Below, piece by piece: positions 8,673 through 18,500 of a DNA stretch of 64,000 bases. Within the stretch, counting starts at the first letter, position 1, and each line of letters starts with the position of its first letter. Position numbers and translations under genes: made by a program. The stretch is from Kiritimatiellia bacterium (lineage in GTDB: Bacteria > Verrucomicrobiota > Kiritimatiellia > RFP12 > UBA1067). The notes under the pieces were generated by a model that searched no databases, was not told the DNA's origin, and worked only from the letters and a program-made list of their open reading frames with translations. Where the stretch lies: positions 1 to 64,000 of the forward strand of contig JAFWKK010000038.1 in NCBI GenBank assembly GCA_017514235.1. The letters run 5' to 3'.

Positions 8673-10337
8673 CTAATCCCGCCTCAATGCGGCTGCAACC
8701 GAAGCAAATGCAAAGTATAGCACCGTGCATGCTATAGATGTACCCTTGAAGCTCTGCGGAGCAATAATCGACAGCAATGCGAGCAAAACCAACATCGCCG
8801 CCGCCAGGACGCCTAAGATGGGCAGGCGGCGCACGGGCACGCTCGTCGAACGCACCGGCGGCGGCGCGTCCTGTTCCGCAAGTTCAGCAATGCGCGCTTC
8901 TACGGCGTCCACATCGCGGCGGACGTCGGCAGGGATCGGCCTGCCTGCACCCCATAGCCCGGCGAATACTACATACGCGGCGCCGGCGAGAATGAACGTC
9001 GGCAGAAACAGGAAAAACGGATGCATCCAGCCGCACTTCAGCGCCACGGCAACGAAAACCGCCGAAACGAACCACGCCGCCAGCGCCGCAGGATTCACCT
9101 TGCGTCCGCGATAGAGGTTCCAGTAGCGGACGAACCCGATGCGCGGAAAGAGCCAATGCTCGACCAGGCAGATCGCGCCGACAGACGGCAGAACCAGCAC
9201 GACGGCGTTCACGAGCTTGTCTATGCGCATCATCGCGGGGAAGCAGGCGCAGACTGCGATTACTGCGCCAACGGCGAACGAGAGCTTACGCAACGAAGCC
9301 TTCGGCGCAAAGGTAGCAAACGAAAGCGCGGCGCGGTAAATGTTCGGCGTCGCCGTCGTCCAGCCTGCCGCCACGACCGCCAAAAGGCCCATCCAGCCGA
9401 GCACCGTTCCGGCAACCGCGCCCGAATCGAGCTGCGTGAGATCCTTGCCGATCAGCGCGGCGGCAGTCGCACCCATGATTCCGGCGCATGTCCAGGCGAA
9501 GAAATGCCCGATGAACATGCCGTATATCCCGACCCAGCCGTAGCACTTGCGCTTCGCATAGCGGAATATCGACATGTCGTTCAGACCCGCGTGATAGGCA
9601 AGGTTGCACATCCATGCGAACGCCGCTACATGAACCCACGAAAGGTGCGGACGTCCCTCCGGCACCTTACCGGTGAAGACGTGCGACTCAAGGAGCCGCA
9701 GAAGGTCACCGGCGCCGCGGACATCGCCGAATCCCGTCGCGTTGCAAAGGGCCGGCAACGATACCGCCGCGCCACAAAAGAACATCACGATCATCCACGG
9801 AGCGCAAATGGAGGAGAACCTCGCCACGCCCTTGAAACCGTACGCCGCCACGAACACCGTCACCGCCGCGAGCGCCAGAGTCAGCGCGACCGAGCCCGCG
9901 CTCGTAGGATACCATTCCAGCTGCACTGGCAGGCCGAACACCTCCTTTAGCGATGTCGCCGCAATGGCCGTCATCGCAGCTGCGTAGAAGATGGACGTCA
10001 CGCCCCATGCCGCGTTATAGGCGCGCTGGAACCACGAGCCCGTCGCCTTGCGCAGGTAGGCGAAGAGCGACAGCCGCGTATCAACGGCAATCGGGGCCGT
10101 GCAGAACGCATACATGCACGTCGCAAGCAGGTTGCCGACGACAAGCCCGAGCAGAAGCTCCTTTGCCCGCACGCCCCACGTCACCAGCAGGGCGCCGATG
10201 ACGAACTCCGTCGCCGCGATGTGCTCGCCGCCGTATATGCCAAGGAAGTCGCCCAGCCCCGACAGCCGCGACTGCGGAACGGGGCGTTCCTCGGCAGGAA
10301 TCTGCGCCGCGCGAAACTCGATCTCTTCCCGTGTCAT
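8673..10337 (-). CDS. NCS1-type (purine/cytosine permease-like) transporter
   Basis: A 554-residue membrane protein with about twelve hydrophobic segments. The N-terminal part has LGDFLGIYGGEHIAATEF and a LLLGLVVGNLLATCMYAF segment, which resembles the first helices of nucleobase:cation symporter-1 family proteins. Near residue 470 is a charged cytoplasmic stretch (DVRRDVDAVEARIAELAEQD) followed by two more helices. It likely imports a nucleobase, vitamin or related small molecule with a cation; the substrate is unknown. No good ribosome site lies before ATG 10337. It starts 38 nt after serA and may be co-transcribed with it. Confidence 0.65.
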   Translation of the reverse strand: MTREEIEFRAAQIPAEERPVPQSRLSGLGDFLGIYGGEHIAATEFVIGALLVTWGVRAKELLLGLVVGNLLATCMYAFCTAPIAVDTRLSLFAYLRKATGSWFQRAYNAAWGVTSIFYAAAMTAIAATSLKEVFGLPVQLEWYPTSAGSVALTLALAAVTVFVAAYGFKGVARFSSICAPWMIVMFFCGAAVSLPALCNATGFGDVRGAGDLLRLLESHVFTGKVPEGRPHLSWVHVAAFAWMCNLAYHAGLNDMSIFRYAKRKCYGWVGIYGMFIGHFFAWTCAGIMGATAAALIGKDLTQLDSGAVAGTVLGWMGLLAVVAAGWTTATPNIYRAALSFATFAPKASLRKLSFAVGAVIAVCACFPAMMRIDKLVNAVVLVLPSVGAICLVEHWLFPRIGFVRYWNLYRGRKVNPAALAAWFVSAVFVAVALKCGWMHPFFLFLPTFILAGAAYVVFAGLWGAGRPIPADVRRDVDAVEARIAELAEQDAPPPVRSTSVPVRRLPILGVLAAAMLVLLALLSIIAPQSFKGTSIACTVLYFAFASVAAALRRD

Positions 10338-10375
10338 GACGTCAGAGGCGAATAAAGCGGCCGCAGTGGCGGGAA

Positions 10376-11542
10376 CTAGCGCACGACGCGCACGCGGATC
10401 ACCGCGTCGGACGCGGCAAGCGCCTTAACGACTTCATCCGGAATCGCCGAGTCGGTGTCGATCAGCGTGTAGGCGAAGTCGCCGCGGCTCTTGTTCGCGA
10501 TGGCATCGATGTTGACCTTGGCGTTGCCGAGAATCGACGTGAACGTGCCTATCATGTTCGCCTCGTTCTTGTGGCAGATCGCGACGCGACCGGCCTTCGT
10601 GGGCACCCCAAGCGAGCACGCCGGATAGTTCACCGAGTTGACGATGTTGCCGTTCTCCAGGTAGTCGCGCATCTCCTTGACCGCCATGACGGCGCAATTG
10701 TCCTCCGCCTCCGCGGTGGACGCACCGAGATGCGGAATCACGATGCAGCCCTTCTTGCCGGCGGTCGTCGCGTTCGGGAAGTCCGAGACATAGCGGCGAA
10801 CCTTACCCGACTCAAGCGCCTCAAGCATGTCCTTCTCATTCACGAGCGCGTCGCGCGCCGCATTGATGATGATTACGCCGGTCTTCATCATGGCGATGGC
10901 CTCGGCGTTGATCATGCCCTTCGTCGAATCCAGCGCAGGAACGTGGATCGTGATGTAGTCGCAGGCACGGTAGATCGCCTCGACGTTCTTGCAGTGCTTG
11001 ACGGCGCGGGAAAGGTTCCATGCGGCGTCGACCGACAGGTAGGGATCGTAGCCGAACACTTCCATGCCAAGTCCGACCGCGGCGTTGGCGACCTTCTGCC
11101 CGATGGCGCCGAGACCGATGACTCCAAGGCGCTTGCCCTGTATCTCCGTGCCGGCGAACGCCTTCTTCGCCTTCTCTGCGGACTTGCCTATCGCCGCGTC
11201 TGCGGCGTTCTCCTTGACCCATTCGATGCCGCCCACGATGTCGCGGCTAGCGAGCAACATGCCGGCGATCACCAGCTCCTTCACGCCGTTGGCATTTGCG
11301 CCAGGCGTGTTGAACACGACTATTCCCTTCTTCGCGTATTCGGCGTGCGGAATGTTGTTCACTCCCGCGCCGGCACGCGCGACCGCGAGGAGCTTCGCCC
11401 CAGGAGTCAGCTCGTCCATCTTCGCCGAACGCACGAACACGGCGTCGGCTTCCTCGAACTTCTCGGTGCGGACGTAGTTGTCCGGCAAATTCCCGAGCCC
11501 GCAATCCGCTATCGGATTGAGGCAGTTATACTTGTAGTTCAT
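10376..11542 (-). CDS. serA: D-3-phosphoglycerate dehydrogenase
   Basis: A 388-residue enzyme oxidising 3-phosphoglycerate to 3-phosphohydroxypyruvate with NAD, the first step of serine synthesis. Visible motifs are VARAGAGVNNIP, the nucleotide-binding GVIGLGAIGQKVA near residue 145, the catalytic INAARD near 235, IPHLGAST near 275, and a C-terminal ACT-type regulatory domain from about residue 315. The ATG giving MNYKYNCLNPIA is chosen over a GTG 16 codons upstream because family members begin here and GGAAGAAAG precedes it. An extended -10 box lies at 11608-11616. The terminal VVR is part of the ACT domain, not a sorting signal. Confidence 0.92.
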   Translation of the reverse strand: MNYKYNCLNPIADCGLGNLPDNYVRTEKFEEADAVFVRSAKMDELTPGAKLLAVARAGAGVNNIPHAEYAKKGIVVFNTPGANANGVKELVIAGMLLASRDIVGGIEWVKENAADAAIGKSAEKAKKAFAGTEIQGKRLGVIGLGAIGQKVANAAVGLGMEVFGYDPYLSVDAAWNLSRAVKHCKNVEAIYRACDYITIHVPALDSTKGMINAEAIAMMKTGVIIINAARDALVNEKDMLEALESGKVRRYVSDFPNATTAGKKGCIVIPHLGASTAEAEDNCAVMAVKEMRDYLENGNIVNSVNYPACSLGVPTKAGRVAICHKNEANMIGTFTSILGNAKVNIDAIANKSRGDFAYTLIDTDSAIPDEVVKALAASDAVIRVRVVR

Positions 11543-11607
11543 CTTGTCTTTCTTCCTTCCGTAGAGTTTATCATGGAATTTCACCGTCACGCATGACGGT
11601 AACAGGT

Positions 11608-11616
11608 ATTATAGCA
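11608..11616 (-). promoter_or_regulatory. Extended -10 promoter of serA
   Basis: The minus strand reads TGCTATAAT. Transcription would start near 11601, leaving a leader of about 60 nt before the serA ATG at 11542. Confidence 0.55.
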
Positions 11617-11644
11617 CAAATCGGAACGGTCTGGCGAAAGTCCA

Positions 11645-11732
11645 TGGTGCCAGAGGCGGGACTCGAACCCGCACGCGGGAAACTCCGCAGGGGATTTTAA
11701 GTCCCCGGTGTCTGCCATTCCACCACTCTGGC
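11645..11732 (-). tRNA. tRNA-Leu (anticodon UAA)
   Basis: An 88-nt minus-strand gene with CCA encoded. The acceptor stem GCCAGAG pairs with CTCTGGC, the anticodon loop contains CTTAAAA giving anticodon UAA, a long variable arm is present as expected for type II tRNAs, and the T-arm holds GGTTCGAGTCC. It lies between serA and mazG. Confidence 0.95.
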
Positions 11733-11744
11733 CAAGGTTTGGGT

Positions 11745-11753
11745 ATTATAACA
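11745..11753 (-). promoter_or_regulatory. Extended -10 promoter of tRNA-Leu, overlapping the mazG stop
   Basis: The minus strand reads TGTTATAAT 12 nt before the tRNA 5' end. Its bases also encode the last two codons and the TAA stop of mazG (TTG TTA TAA), so the stop codon is part of the box. Confidence 0.55.
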
Positions 11754-12561
11754 AATCAGACGCGGCGCCGTGCCCCTTCGCCTCGTTCCACAGCGCGTCC
11801 ATCTCGGCAAGCGTCATTTCCTTCATGCTGCGGCCCTGCTCCTTCGCCGCTGCCTCGACCGCACGGAAACGCCTGGCGAACTTCGCGCTGGCGCCCTCCA
11901 GTGCGCTCTCCGCGTCCACGCCGAGATGCCTCGCCAGATTGCAGACGCTGAAGAGCAAGTCACCCAGCTCCTCCTTGACGCGATCCGAATCCGCCGGACG
12001 CTTCGACGCGCGCTCGGCAGCGGCCCGTTCCAGTTCCGCCGTCTCTTCGCGCACCTTGTCGAGCGGACCCTCCGCGTCCTTCCAGTCGAAACCGACTCGC
12101 GACGCCTTCTCCTGCGTGCGCTGGGCCTTGAGCAAAGCCGGCAGCGCGGACGGAACGCCGTCAAGCGCCGAATGCCGCGACTCCTTCCTGTGTTCAAGCT
12201 GCTTGATCTGCTCCCAGTTGCGCAGCACCGTCGCGGAATCTCTCGCCTCGACGTCACCGAAAACGTGGGGATGGCGGTGAACGAGCTTGTCGGATATCGC
12301 GTTAGCCACGTCATCGAACGTGAAGCGCCCCTCCTGCTCGGCCATAACGGACTGAAACATCACCTGCAGCAGCACATCGCCCAGCTCCTCGATGTGATTC
12401 GCCTTGTCTTCCGGACGGTCCATCGCCGCAAGCAACTCGTACGCCTCCTCAAGGACGCAGGGCTTCAGGGACTCAAGCGTCTGTTCGCGGTCCCAGGGGC
12501 AGCCCGTCTCCGGATCCCGGAGGCGAACCATTATCTCATGAAGTCTTTCGATTCCGCTCAT
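11746..12561 (-). CDS. mazG: MazG nucleoside triphosphate pyrophosphohydrolase
   Basis: A 271-residue protein, close to the usual two-domain MazG of about 260. The N-terminal domain has GCPWDREQTLESLKPCVLEE and an EE/D metal-binding helix pair; the second domain has EELGDLLFSVCNLARHLG. MazG hydrolyses NTPs and dNTPs to monophosphates and removes aberrant nucleotides. The ATG lies only 8 nt after an extended -10 box and no purine-rich ribosome site fits between them, so translation may start on a leaderless transcript. Its 3' end overlaps the tRNA-Leu promoter. Confidence 0.92.
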   Translation of the reverse strand: MSGIERLHEIMVRLRDPETGCPWDREQTLESLKPCVLEEAYELLAAMDRPEDKANHIEELGDVLLQVMFQSVMAEQEGRFTFDDVANAISDKLVHRHPHVFGDVEARDSATVLRNWEQIKQLEHRKESRHSALDGVPSALPALLKAQRTQEKASRVGFDWKDAEGPLDKVREETAELERAAAERASKRPADSDRVKEELGDLLFSVCNLARHLGVDAESALEGASAKFARRFRAVEAAAKEQGRSMKEMTLAEMDALWNEAKGHGAASDLL

Positions 12562-12569
12562 GGTTGGAA

Positions 12570-12578
12570 ATTATACCA
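12570..12578 (-). promoter_or_regulatory. Extended -10 promoter of mazG, leaderless arrangement
   Basis: The minus strand reads TGGTATAAT, followed by 8 nt (TTTCCAAC plus C) and then the mazG ATG. With normal -10 to start-site spacing the transcript begins at or within a few bases of the ATG. Confidence 0.55.
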
Positions 12579-12590
12579 CATTCTCCGCCG

Positions 12591-13994
12591 TCATTTCGCT
12601 GGAGGCGCCAGACGGAAAAGCTCAAGCACCATGCCGCCCTTTCGCCTGGCGAACGATACGGTCGCCCCCAGCCGCCGTGCGCGCTGGCGCATGCCTTCCA
12701 GGCCGAAATGGCCTTCCTTGGCGCCTGGCGCCGTATCTGGGTCGAACGGCGCCCCGTCGTTGGCAATGCGAAGAAGCCAGCCTCCATCGCCCGCAGCATC
12801 CGACGAGATCGCAACCTTCCGCGCTCCGCCGTGCTTGACGGCGTTGCCTATCGCCTCGCGGACGATCAGGCTCAGGTCTCTCATCGACGCAGCGTCCATC
12901 TTCGGCGGGAGCCCCTCGATGCGGGCCTCCACGCGGCAGATGCCCTTCGCAGTCTCCTCGTGCGCAAGCCGATGCAGCATCTCCGCCGGCGACAACCGCA
13001 TCATGTCATCGTTCTTAAGCCCCCAGACGACGTCGCGTATCTCGCGTTTCGCCCTGACAAGCACGTCCTGCGCCTCCTGGATGCGGTTCAGCTTCAGCAG
13101 CATCCCCGCCCCTACAAGGTGCTGCTCGATAGTGTCATGAAGATCGTCCGCCATTCGCCGGCGCTCGGCTATGATGGTGCGGGAACGGAACAGGCGGCGG
13201 CGCTGGCGCACGACAATCACGGCCACCGCAAGCAACGCCGCAGCAAGCGCGGCAACCGCCAGAAGCGCTACAGCCGTTACCAGGCGGCTGCGGCGGCGGG
13301 CGAGATACGCGAGGTCAGGCACAAGCGTCATGTCGCCAGGAGCCGCCACGTTGATCTTCACGCCCATGACATAGTTCGACCGACCGATAAGCGCCGACTG
13401 GTCAAGCATCAGTTCCACCACGCCCTTCACCGTAACCTTCGGGTGCGTAAGATCGGCATCGGCTAGAAAGTCTGGCGCGTCATCGGTCATCACGTTCACC
13501 GGGACTCCGCCGACGTTCACCGCAAAACCGTTCTCCGTCACCCCGATCACACGACCGGCCAGCGCCACACGCAGCCAGTTGACGTCCTTTTTTCCCCCGC
13601 CCGCATAGATAAGTTCGTCGAGCGACACGGGACGCGGCGCGGGCAACGGCGCGGATCCCGTGCGCTGCCATTTCGCCGCCACGAAAACGATACGTCCCCC
13701 CTCCAGCGAAGGCGATCCCTCGACAGTCACCACGTCGCCAGCCTTGGGCAGCGCTCCGCTCACAAGCACCTTCAGCCCATCGTCGTCCTTCTGCAGGAAG
13801 AACTTCCCGTCGGCGGCAAACGTTACGACACCAGACACTTCGGCGACTCGCCCTGCCCCGGCAAGCGCCTCCGATATCTTCTCTACGACCCTGCCGCGAA
13901 CCTCATCGGCATATTCGCCGATGGTAAGCGTCCGCTCGCCTGACGCCGCGAAGGCGACTGCGACAAAAACGGCAATTGCGACAAGCTTCTTCAT
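12591..13994 (-). CDS. Membrane histidine kinase, HisKA_3/NarL-partner type
   Basis: A 467-residue sensor kinase. A signal-like N-terminus (MKKLVAIAVFVAVAFAAS) is followed by about 210 residues outside the membrane that look like two OB-type beta modules (EVSGVVTFAADGKFFLQ and LAGRVIGVTENGFAVNVGG). One membrane helix spans about 239-262. The HisKA_3 box is RRRMADDLHDTIEQHL, with the phospho-accepting His near 286. The HATPase domain has a NDGAPFDP box near 413 and GHFGLEGMRQRARRLG near 430. Such kinases phosphorylate LuxR-type response regulators; none is adjacent. It is divergent from the thioredoxin gene. Confidence 0.85.
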   Translation of the reverse strand: MKKLVAIAVFVAVAFAASGERTLTIGEYADEVRGRVVEKISEALAGAGRVAEVSGVVTFAADGKFFLQKDDDGLKVLVSGALPKAGDVVTVEGSPSLEGGRIVFVAAKWQRTGSAPLPAPRPVSLDELIYAGGGKKDVNWLRVALAGRVIGVTENGFAVNVGGVPVNVMTDDAPDFLADADLTHPKVTVKGVVELMLDQSALIGRSNYVMGVKINVAAPGDMTLVPDLAYLARRRSRLVTAVALLAVAALAAALLAVAVIVVRQRRRLFRSRTIIAERRRMADDLHDTIEQHLVGAGMLLKLNRIQEAQDVLVRAKREIRDVVWGLKNDDMMRLSPAEMLHRLAHEETAKGICRVEARIEGLPPKMDAASMRDLSLIVREAIGNAVKHGGARKVAISSDAAGDGGWLLRIANDGAPFDPDTAPGAKEGHFGLEGMRQRARRLGATVSFARRKGGMVLELFRLAPPAK

Positions 13995-14032
13995 TGGCGA
14001 CGTCTTAATCTCCCTTGAGATGTTTGGCAGGC

Positions 14033-14041
14033 ATTATATCA
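14033..14041 (-). promoter_or_regulatory. Extended -10 promoter of the histidine kinase gene
   Basis: The minus strand reads TGATATAAT, 38 nt before the kinase ATG. Its upstream region overlaps that of the plus-strand thioredoxin promoter. Confidence 0.5.
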
Positions 14042-14069
14042 AAAACAGCGGCCGTTTGCGCGGAGATTA

Positions 14070-14078
14070 TGGTAGAAT
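14070..14078 (+). promoter_or_regulatory. Extended -10 promoter of the TlpA-like gene
   Basis: TGGTAGAAT lies 25 nt before the ATG at 14104. The opposing kinase box ends at 14041, so only 28 bp separate the two -10 boxes and their -35 regions must overlap. Confidence 0.5.
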
Positions 14079-14103
14079 ATGCATGTCAACGGAAGGAAGT
14101 CCC

Positions 14104-15096
14104 ATGCGTCTCAAAGTTCTCTCGACAGTACTGTCCGCGACATTGTTCGCGACTTTGTCGTCCGCCGCCGAATGGCGCGGGCTGGACGAAAGCGCATGGT
14201 GTTCGGGACCAAAACTGACGCCCGAGAAACTGAGGGGCAAGGTCGTGCTGGTCGACAAGTGGGGCGTGTACTGTCCGCCATGTCGCAGAAGCCTCCCGCA
14301 CATCGAATCACTATGGAAAAAGTTCCGCTCAAAGCCGTTCGTCATAATCGGCTCCCACTGCCAAGGCGAGGAGCGGGAGAAGATCGCCGCGCTCGTCAGC
14401 GAGAACAAGCTCACCTACAGCATTTACCTAAATGCGAAACTCGTAGGAGAACCATACTTCCAAGGAATCCCGGCCTACTACATCGTCGATCCCAAGGGCG
14501 ATATCGTCTATCAGGGCATCGGTTTCTCTCCCGCCAAGGCCAAAGAGCTAGAGGACGCAGTGGCGAGTGCGCTCGCCAAGATGCCGTCGGCGGACTCGCT
14601 TTGCGGAGGCATGGAAGCCGTACACTTCAGGCAGGACGCGGCAAAGCTCGTTGCTGGGAAAAACGTGGAGCCCGTAGTCACGCGACTGAAATCCGCAGCG
14701 GCCAAGGACGGCCCAGTAGCCGAGGAGGCGAAAGCGCTTCTCTCCGCCGTGGAAGACGCACGCAACTCGCTCAAGTCCGAGATCCGCAACAATGCAAAGA
14801 CACGTCCCGGCCTTGCGCTCATGCAGCTTGAGACCCTGGTGAAGACGTGGCCTTCAGAAAAAACCAACTGCGCAAAGGCCTTGAGCAAGCTCTCTTCGTC
14901 CGCCGACGTGAAGGCGGTGGTGAAGCTCCGTCGCGCGCTGGAATCGATCGACGCCACAACGCCACGAAACAAGATGGAGAAGAAGAAGCTAGAGGAGTCG
15001 CGCAAGTCAGCGATTTCAGCAGCAACCGCATTCGCGAAATCGGATTTCCCCGGTGTCGCGAATGAGATTGCCGAGCTCACCGCCTCCGCCCAATGA
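14104..15096 (+). CDS. Secreted TlpA-like thioredoxin-fold protein
   Basis: A 330-residue protein and the only confident plus-strand protein gene. The start at 14104 follows GGAAGGAAG and gives a signal peptide (MRLKVLSTVLSATLFATLSS). The thioredoxin domain covers about 35-165, with the redox motif WGVYCPPC (Cys 57 and 60) and the cis-proline region GIPAYYIVD. About 150 charged helical residues follow, probably an extended or coiled segment. TlpA/ResA-type proteins reduce or isomerise disulfides in the periplasm. Open frame upstream of the ATG reaches into the kinase gene and is not coding. Confidence 0.85.
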   Translation: MRLKVLSTVLSATLFATLSSAAEWRGLDESAWCSGPKLTPEKLRGKVVLVDKWGVYCPPCRRSLPHIESLWKKFRSKPFVIIGSHCQGEEREKIAALVSENKLTYSIYLNAKLVGEPYFQGIPAYYIVDPKGDIVYQGIGFSPAKAKELEDAVASALAKMPSADSLCGGMEAVHFRQDAAKLVAGKNVEPVVTRLKSAAAKDGPVAEEAKALLSAVEDARNSLKSEIRNNAKTRPGLALMQLETLVKTWPSEKTNCAKALSKLSSSADVKAVVKLRRALESIDATTPRNKMEKKKLEESRKSAISAATAFAKSDFPGVANEIAELTASAQ

Positions 15097-15173
15097 CGTT
15101 GCTAGCAGTCTTTTGTCCATCTTTCGTGCTTGTCATATGCAATCAAAAGATCACGGCGGAACCAGATAAAACA

Positions 15174-15196
15174 GAAAAACCCCGTATTTACGGGGC
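15174..15196 (-). terminator. Rho-independent terminator after tRNA-Tyr
   Basis: The minus strand folds CCCCGTA / TACGGGG with a two-base loop and is followed directly by TTTTT. It lies 9 nt past the tRNA 3' end. Confidence 0.8.
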
Positions 15197-15204
15197 TTTC
15201 GTGA

Positions 15205-15290
15205 TGGTGGTGGGGCAAGGATTCGAACCTTGGAAGGCGTAAGCCAGCAGATTTACAGTCTGCCCTCGTTGACCGCTTGAGTATCCCACC
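15205..15290 (-). tRNA. tRNA-Tyr (anticodon GUA)
   Basis: An 86-nt minus-strand gene with CCA encoded. The anticodon arm contains GACTGTAAATCTGC giving GUA, a long variable arm is present, and the T-arm holds GGTTCGAATCC. The acceptor stem GGTGGGA pairs with CCCCACC except for a possible A-C mismatch at its base. Confidence 0.95.
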
Positions 15291-15311
15291 AATGAGGTTG
15301 AAGTGAATATA

Positions 15312-15320
15312 AGTATATCA
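15312..15320 (-). promoter_or_regulatory. Extended -10 promoter of tRNA-Tyr
   Basis: The minus strand reads TGATATACT, 21 nt before the tRNA 5' end. Confidence 0.5.
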
Positions 15321-15598
15321 CACGCCGCTCTCATCCGTCAAGTACCCCGCTCGTGCTGGAATGTCGCCCCACCTTTGGGAAACGCTGTCGAGACCCTGGA
15401 GAGCCTTGCGCGATTTTCGCGGGTCCCGAAGGGTTGAACGACAGGATTCTCGCCGTCGTTGACGCGGCATCACCCCGAAAGCAGCTCGAACTCCACCTGG
15501 AGGTCGCCGCATTCTTCGCGCGGACAGTTCACCGGACGGCAAGGCCGCATCTTGCCGCAACCATGCCACTCAAAACGTGCGCGTCTAAGATCTGCCCG
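15321..15598. other. Intergenic region with no clear gene
   Basis: This stretch lies downstream of the large beta-strand-repeat gene and upstream of the tRNA-Tyr promoter. I see no confident gene. On the minus strand a 26-codon frame at 15470-15550 begins MRPCRPVNCPREECG; the frame is open for a further 17 codons upstream and continues in coding-like fashion past its TGA. It has no good ribosome site, so it may be a gene remnant. Confidence 0.3.
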
Positions 15599-18500
15599 TC
15601 AGCGGATTATGAGACATGCGCCAGACGGCAAGTCAAGAACCAGCTTGCCGCCGCTCACAGTCGGCACCAACCCCTCGACCTTGACACCGTTCACGTACAC
15701 CTCCCAGCTGCTGAAGCGGCCGATATGCTGCCCATTGCCCGAAATGTTGATTGGCAATTCCAGCCCCCTCTGCACATCGCCACTCGCGCTCGTGAGATAA
15801 AGCTTGCCGCCACGCGCCGGAGCGAGCCCCGTAATCGTGCCGTAGGTCTTAGTCATGTCCACGGCCAGCGTGCCGACGCCTGCCTGAGTGCCGGCCTCCA
15901 TCACCAGCTCCGCGCCCGGCGCCACCACGACCGCCGAGTCGGGCGGCAGCGCCGTAGCCGCCGCACCGGCGGGAATCACGAGCTGACCTTCAGCAACGTA
16001 CGTGTCGCCGTTGTAGGTGTTCGCCCCGGCGAGCGCGAGCGGCTTAGCACCCGTCTTCGTGAAGCCGCCGTCCACGCCCGCGAGCGCGGGGTCGTGCAGA
16101 AGCGGCTGGGCGACGGTGTAGCTTTCGCCCGCGAGCGACGCCGTGGTCACCACCGCGCCGTTCGTCGAGACGAGCGCCTCCGTCAGCCCCTGCAGCGTCT
16201 GGTTCGCCGCCGTCGTGCCGACAGGCGCGTACACGCCGCCGTTCCAGTAGAGATACGCCTTGCCGCCCGCGAAGAAGCAGTAGCTGCCTGCCGTGCTTGT
16301 ATTCAGTAAGATGTTCTCCGCCTTCAATACGCCGCCGTGCAGGTTGAGGCGCGAGGTCGTGGCGTTGCAGCCCATGTGGATGCGCTCGATCTCGTTGTAC
16401 TCGCCGCCGTACATGTTGAGCGTGGCGTCGCAGGCGCGGTTCAGCGTTTTCTGTCCGTTCTCCTTCGAGCCAAGGTAGCCCATGCGCGTACCCTTCGTGC
16501 CGGCCGTGTCGGTATGGTTGTACGTGCCGCCGTACATGTTCATCGTGGCGTGCGGCGGATTGATGCCCGTCTTGTTGTACGTCTGGCCGAAGCGCATCAC
16601 GCCGCTCACGTTGAGCGTGCCGCCGTAGATGTTCGCCGTCGCCTGGCAGGCCGTGTCGAAGTCCGAGAGGTCGTAGCAGAAGCAGAGCGTCGCGAACGAC
16701 ACGTTGCCGCCGTACTGGTTGTACTCGGCGTAGGTCGGGATGAGATGTCCGCTGGCGTCCTTGCCGTGGTTGAACGTATGGCCGAGGTACACCCACGGCG
16801 CCTTGACCGTGCCTGAATAGACCGTGAGCGCGGCCTTGTGCGTCTGGTAGGGCCACCCGCGCGACTGCGCGCCGATGAAGGCGTCCCTTCCCGTGCCGTT
16901 GTTAGCGATGTGGAAGATCGTATCAGGTCCGCCCGCGAGAACCACCTCGCCCTCGTCAACGCAGAGAGACCCGATGCCCTGCTTCGTCAAGGAGTCGCCG
17001 TTCGACGGCCAGTACCAATCTGCCCCCGTACTGTTCCAGCTTGTGTTGGCACCGCCGTAGCCGATGCGGTTCGTGACAGACGAACCAGTGGCCTGGGCGA
17101 AGACGAGCGCGCCGGGTCCCGACTTCATCAGGCTGGCGCTCTGCGAATCAAACTTCTCCGTCAGCGTCAGTTCGTCGTCGATGCGGATGATGGACGCGAT
17201 CGCCAGGCTGTTGTCGCCGGGGTTCGTGACAATCTTCGCGGACGTAGCCGCCGCCGGGCCCGTGTAGTGGAACGTGCCTGGGCCGATGGTGAGCGTCTTG
17301 CCGTCCAGATGCGACATGTCGCTCATCTCAAGCGTACCGCTCTGCACCCGCACGTTCGCCGTGTCCACGTCGCCGTTCAGCACCGTCGTGCCGCCACCCG
17401 ACGTCGGGTTGTTGATGTAGAGGTCGCGTTTCGCGTCCATCTTCACCGGCCCATCGATCACCACGCGCGAGCCCGTCTTGGCCTTGACCTCGATGGCACC
17501 CGAACGGCCGCCGTTGGCCGTCGTTTCGTTCGACCTTGCCTGCGTATCTTCCGTGACGAGACCGCCCGCGAACGTGTGCGTGCCGCTTTCGGCCACGATG
17601 CCGGGCGCGTTCTTGAAGTCGGTATGCTCGAAGTTGGGCGAGCCCGTGAACGTATAGCCTGTTCCGTCGCCGCCGTAGAGCGCGATGCGCCCCACCGTCA
17701 CGCCCGTATCGACCGACACGGTTGCGCCCGCGCCCGCCGCCGGGAACACCGCCATCGCGTCACGCCCGTCCGGCGCTTCGCCGTTCCAGTTGCCGCCCGT
17801 CGTCCACTGGCCGTCGTTCGCCACGCCGGTCCACGTGGTGCCGGTCGTCGAGGCCGCCGCCGTGATCGTCACCTTCACCATGCGCATTCCAGCCGCAGTC
17901 GCGGCGTAGTCGCTGTCCGCCTTCGTAAACGTCATCGTCACTTCCGGCAGCTGCGGGTTGGGGACGAACTTGCTCAGATCAATCTGCGAATCGAGCGCCG
18001 CCGGGTAGTAGAGGACGCCATACGTGCCAAGCTGCGCGCCGACCGTGTTGCACGCGCCGCCCGGGCGGTGGAACGACACCGTGACTGGCGAGAGGATCGA
18101 CACGTCGTTCGAGACGATCAGGCCGACGTTTGCCCTGTCGGCGCAGAAGTCGAGCAGCACGGGCTTCGTGCCGCCCGCCGTGCCAAGCGTGAGGTGGTTG
18201 ACGTACATGAAAATGGACGACGCGCGGAGCCCAGAGCCCTCTTCTATGATGAAGGTCTTGGTGCGCGAATCCGTGAAGGTGTCCTCAAGCCCGATCATCA
18301 TGCCGTCCGTCGCGCGGATGGGTCCGGTGAACGTGCTGCCGCTCATCTGCGAACGGAGAACCGCCGTTCCCTTCCCGTAGAACCAGAGCCCGCCGTCGTC
18401 GCCGGCGCAGTCGGGGTCCTTCAGGAACTTGTTGCGCACGTCGATGAGCGCCGCGTCCTCGCCGCCGCTCATCCAGTCGGTGAGGTCGAACTTCGCGCCC

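Noticed and set aside
10376..10400. serA also ends in a basic residue after hydrophobic ones
   Set aside because: It is a cytoplasmic enzyme whose end belongs to the ACT domain, so it is not counted with the secreted xIxR endings.
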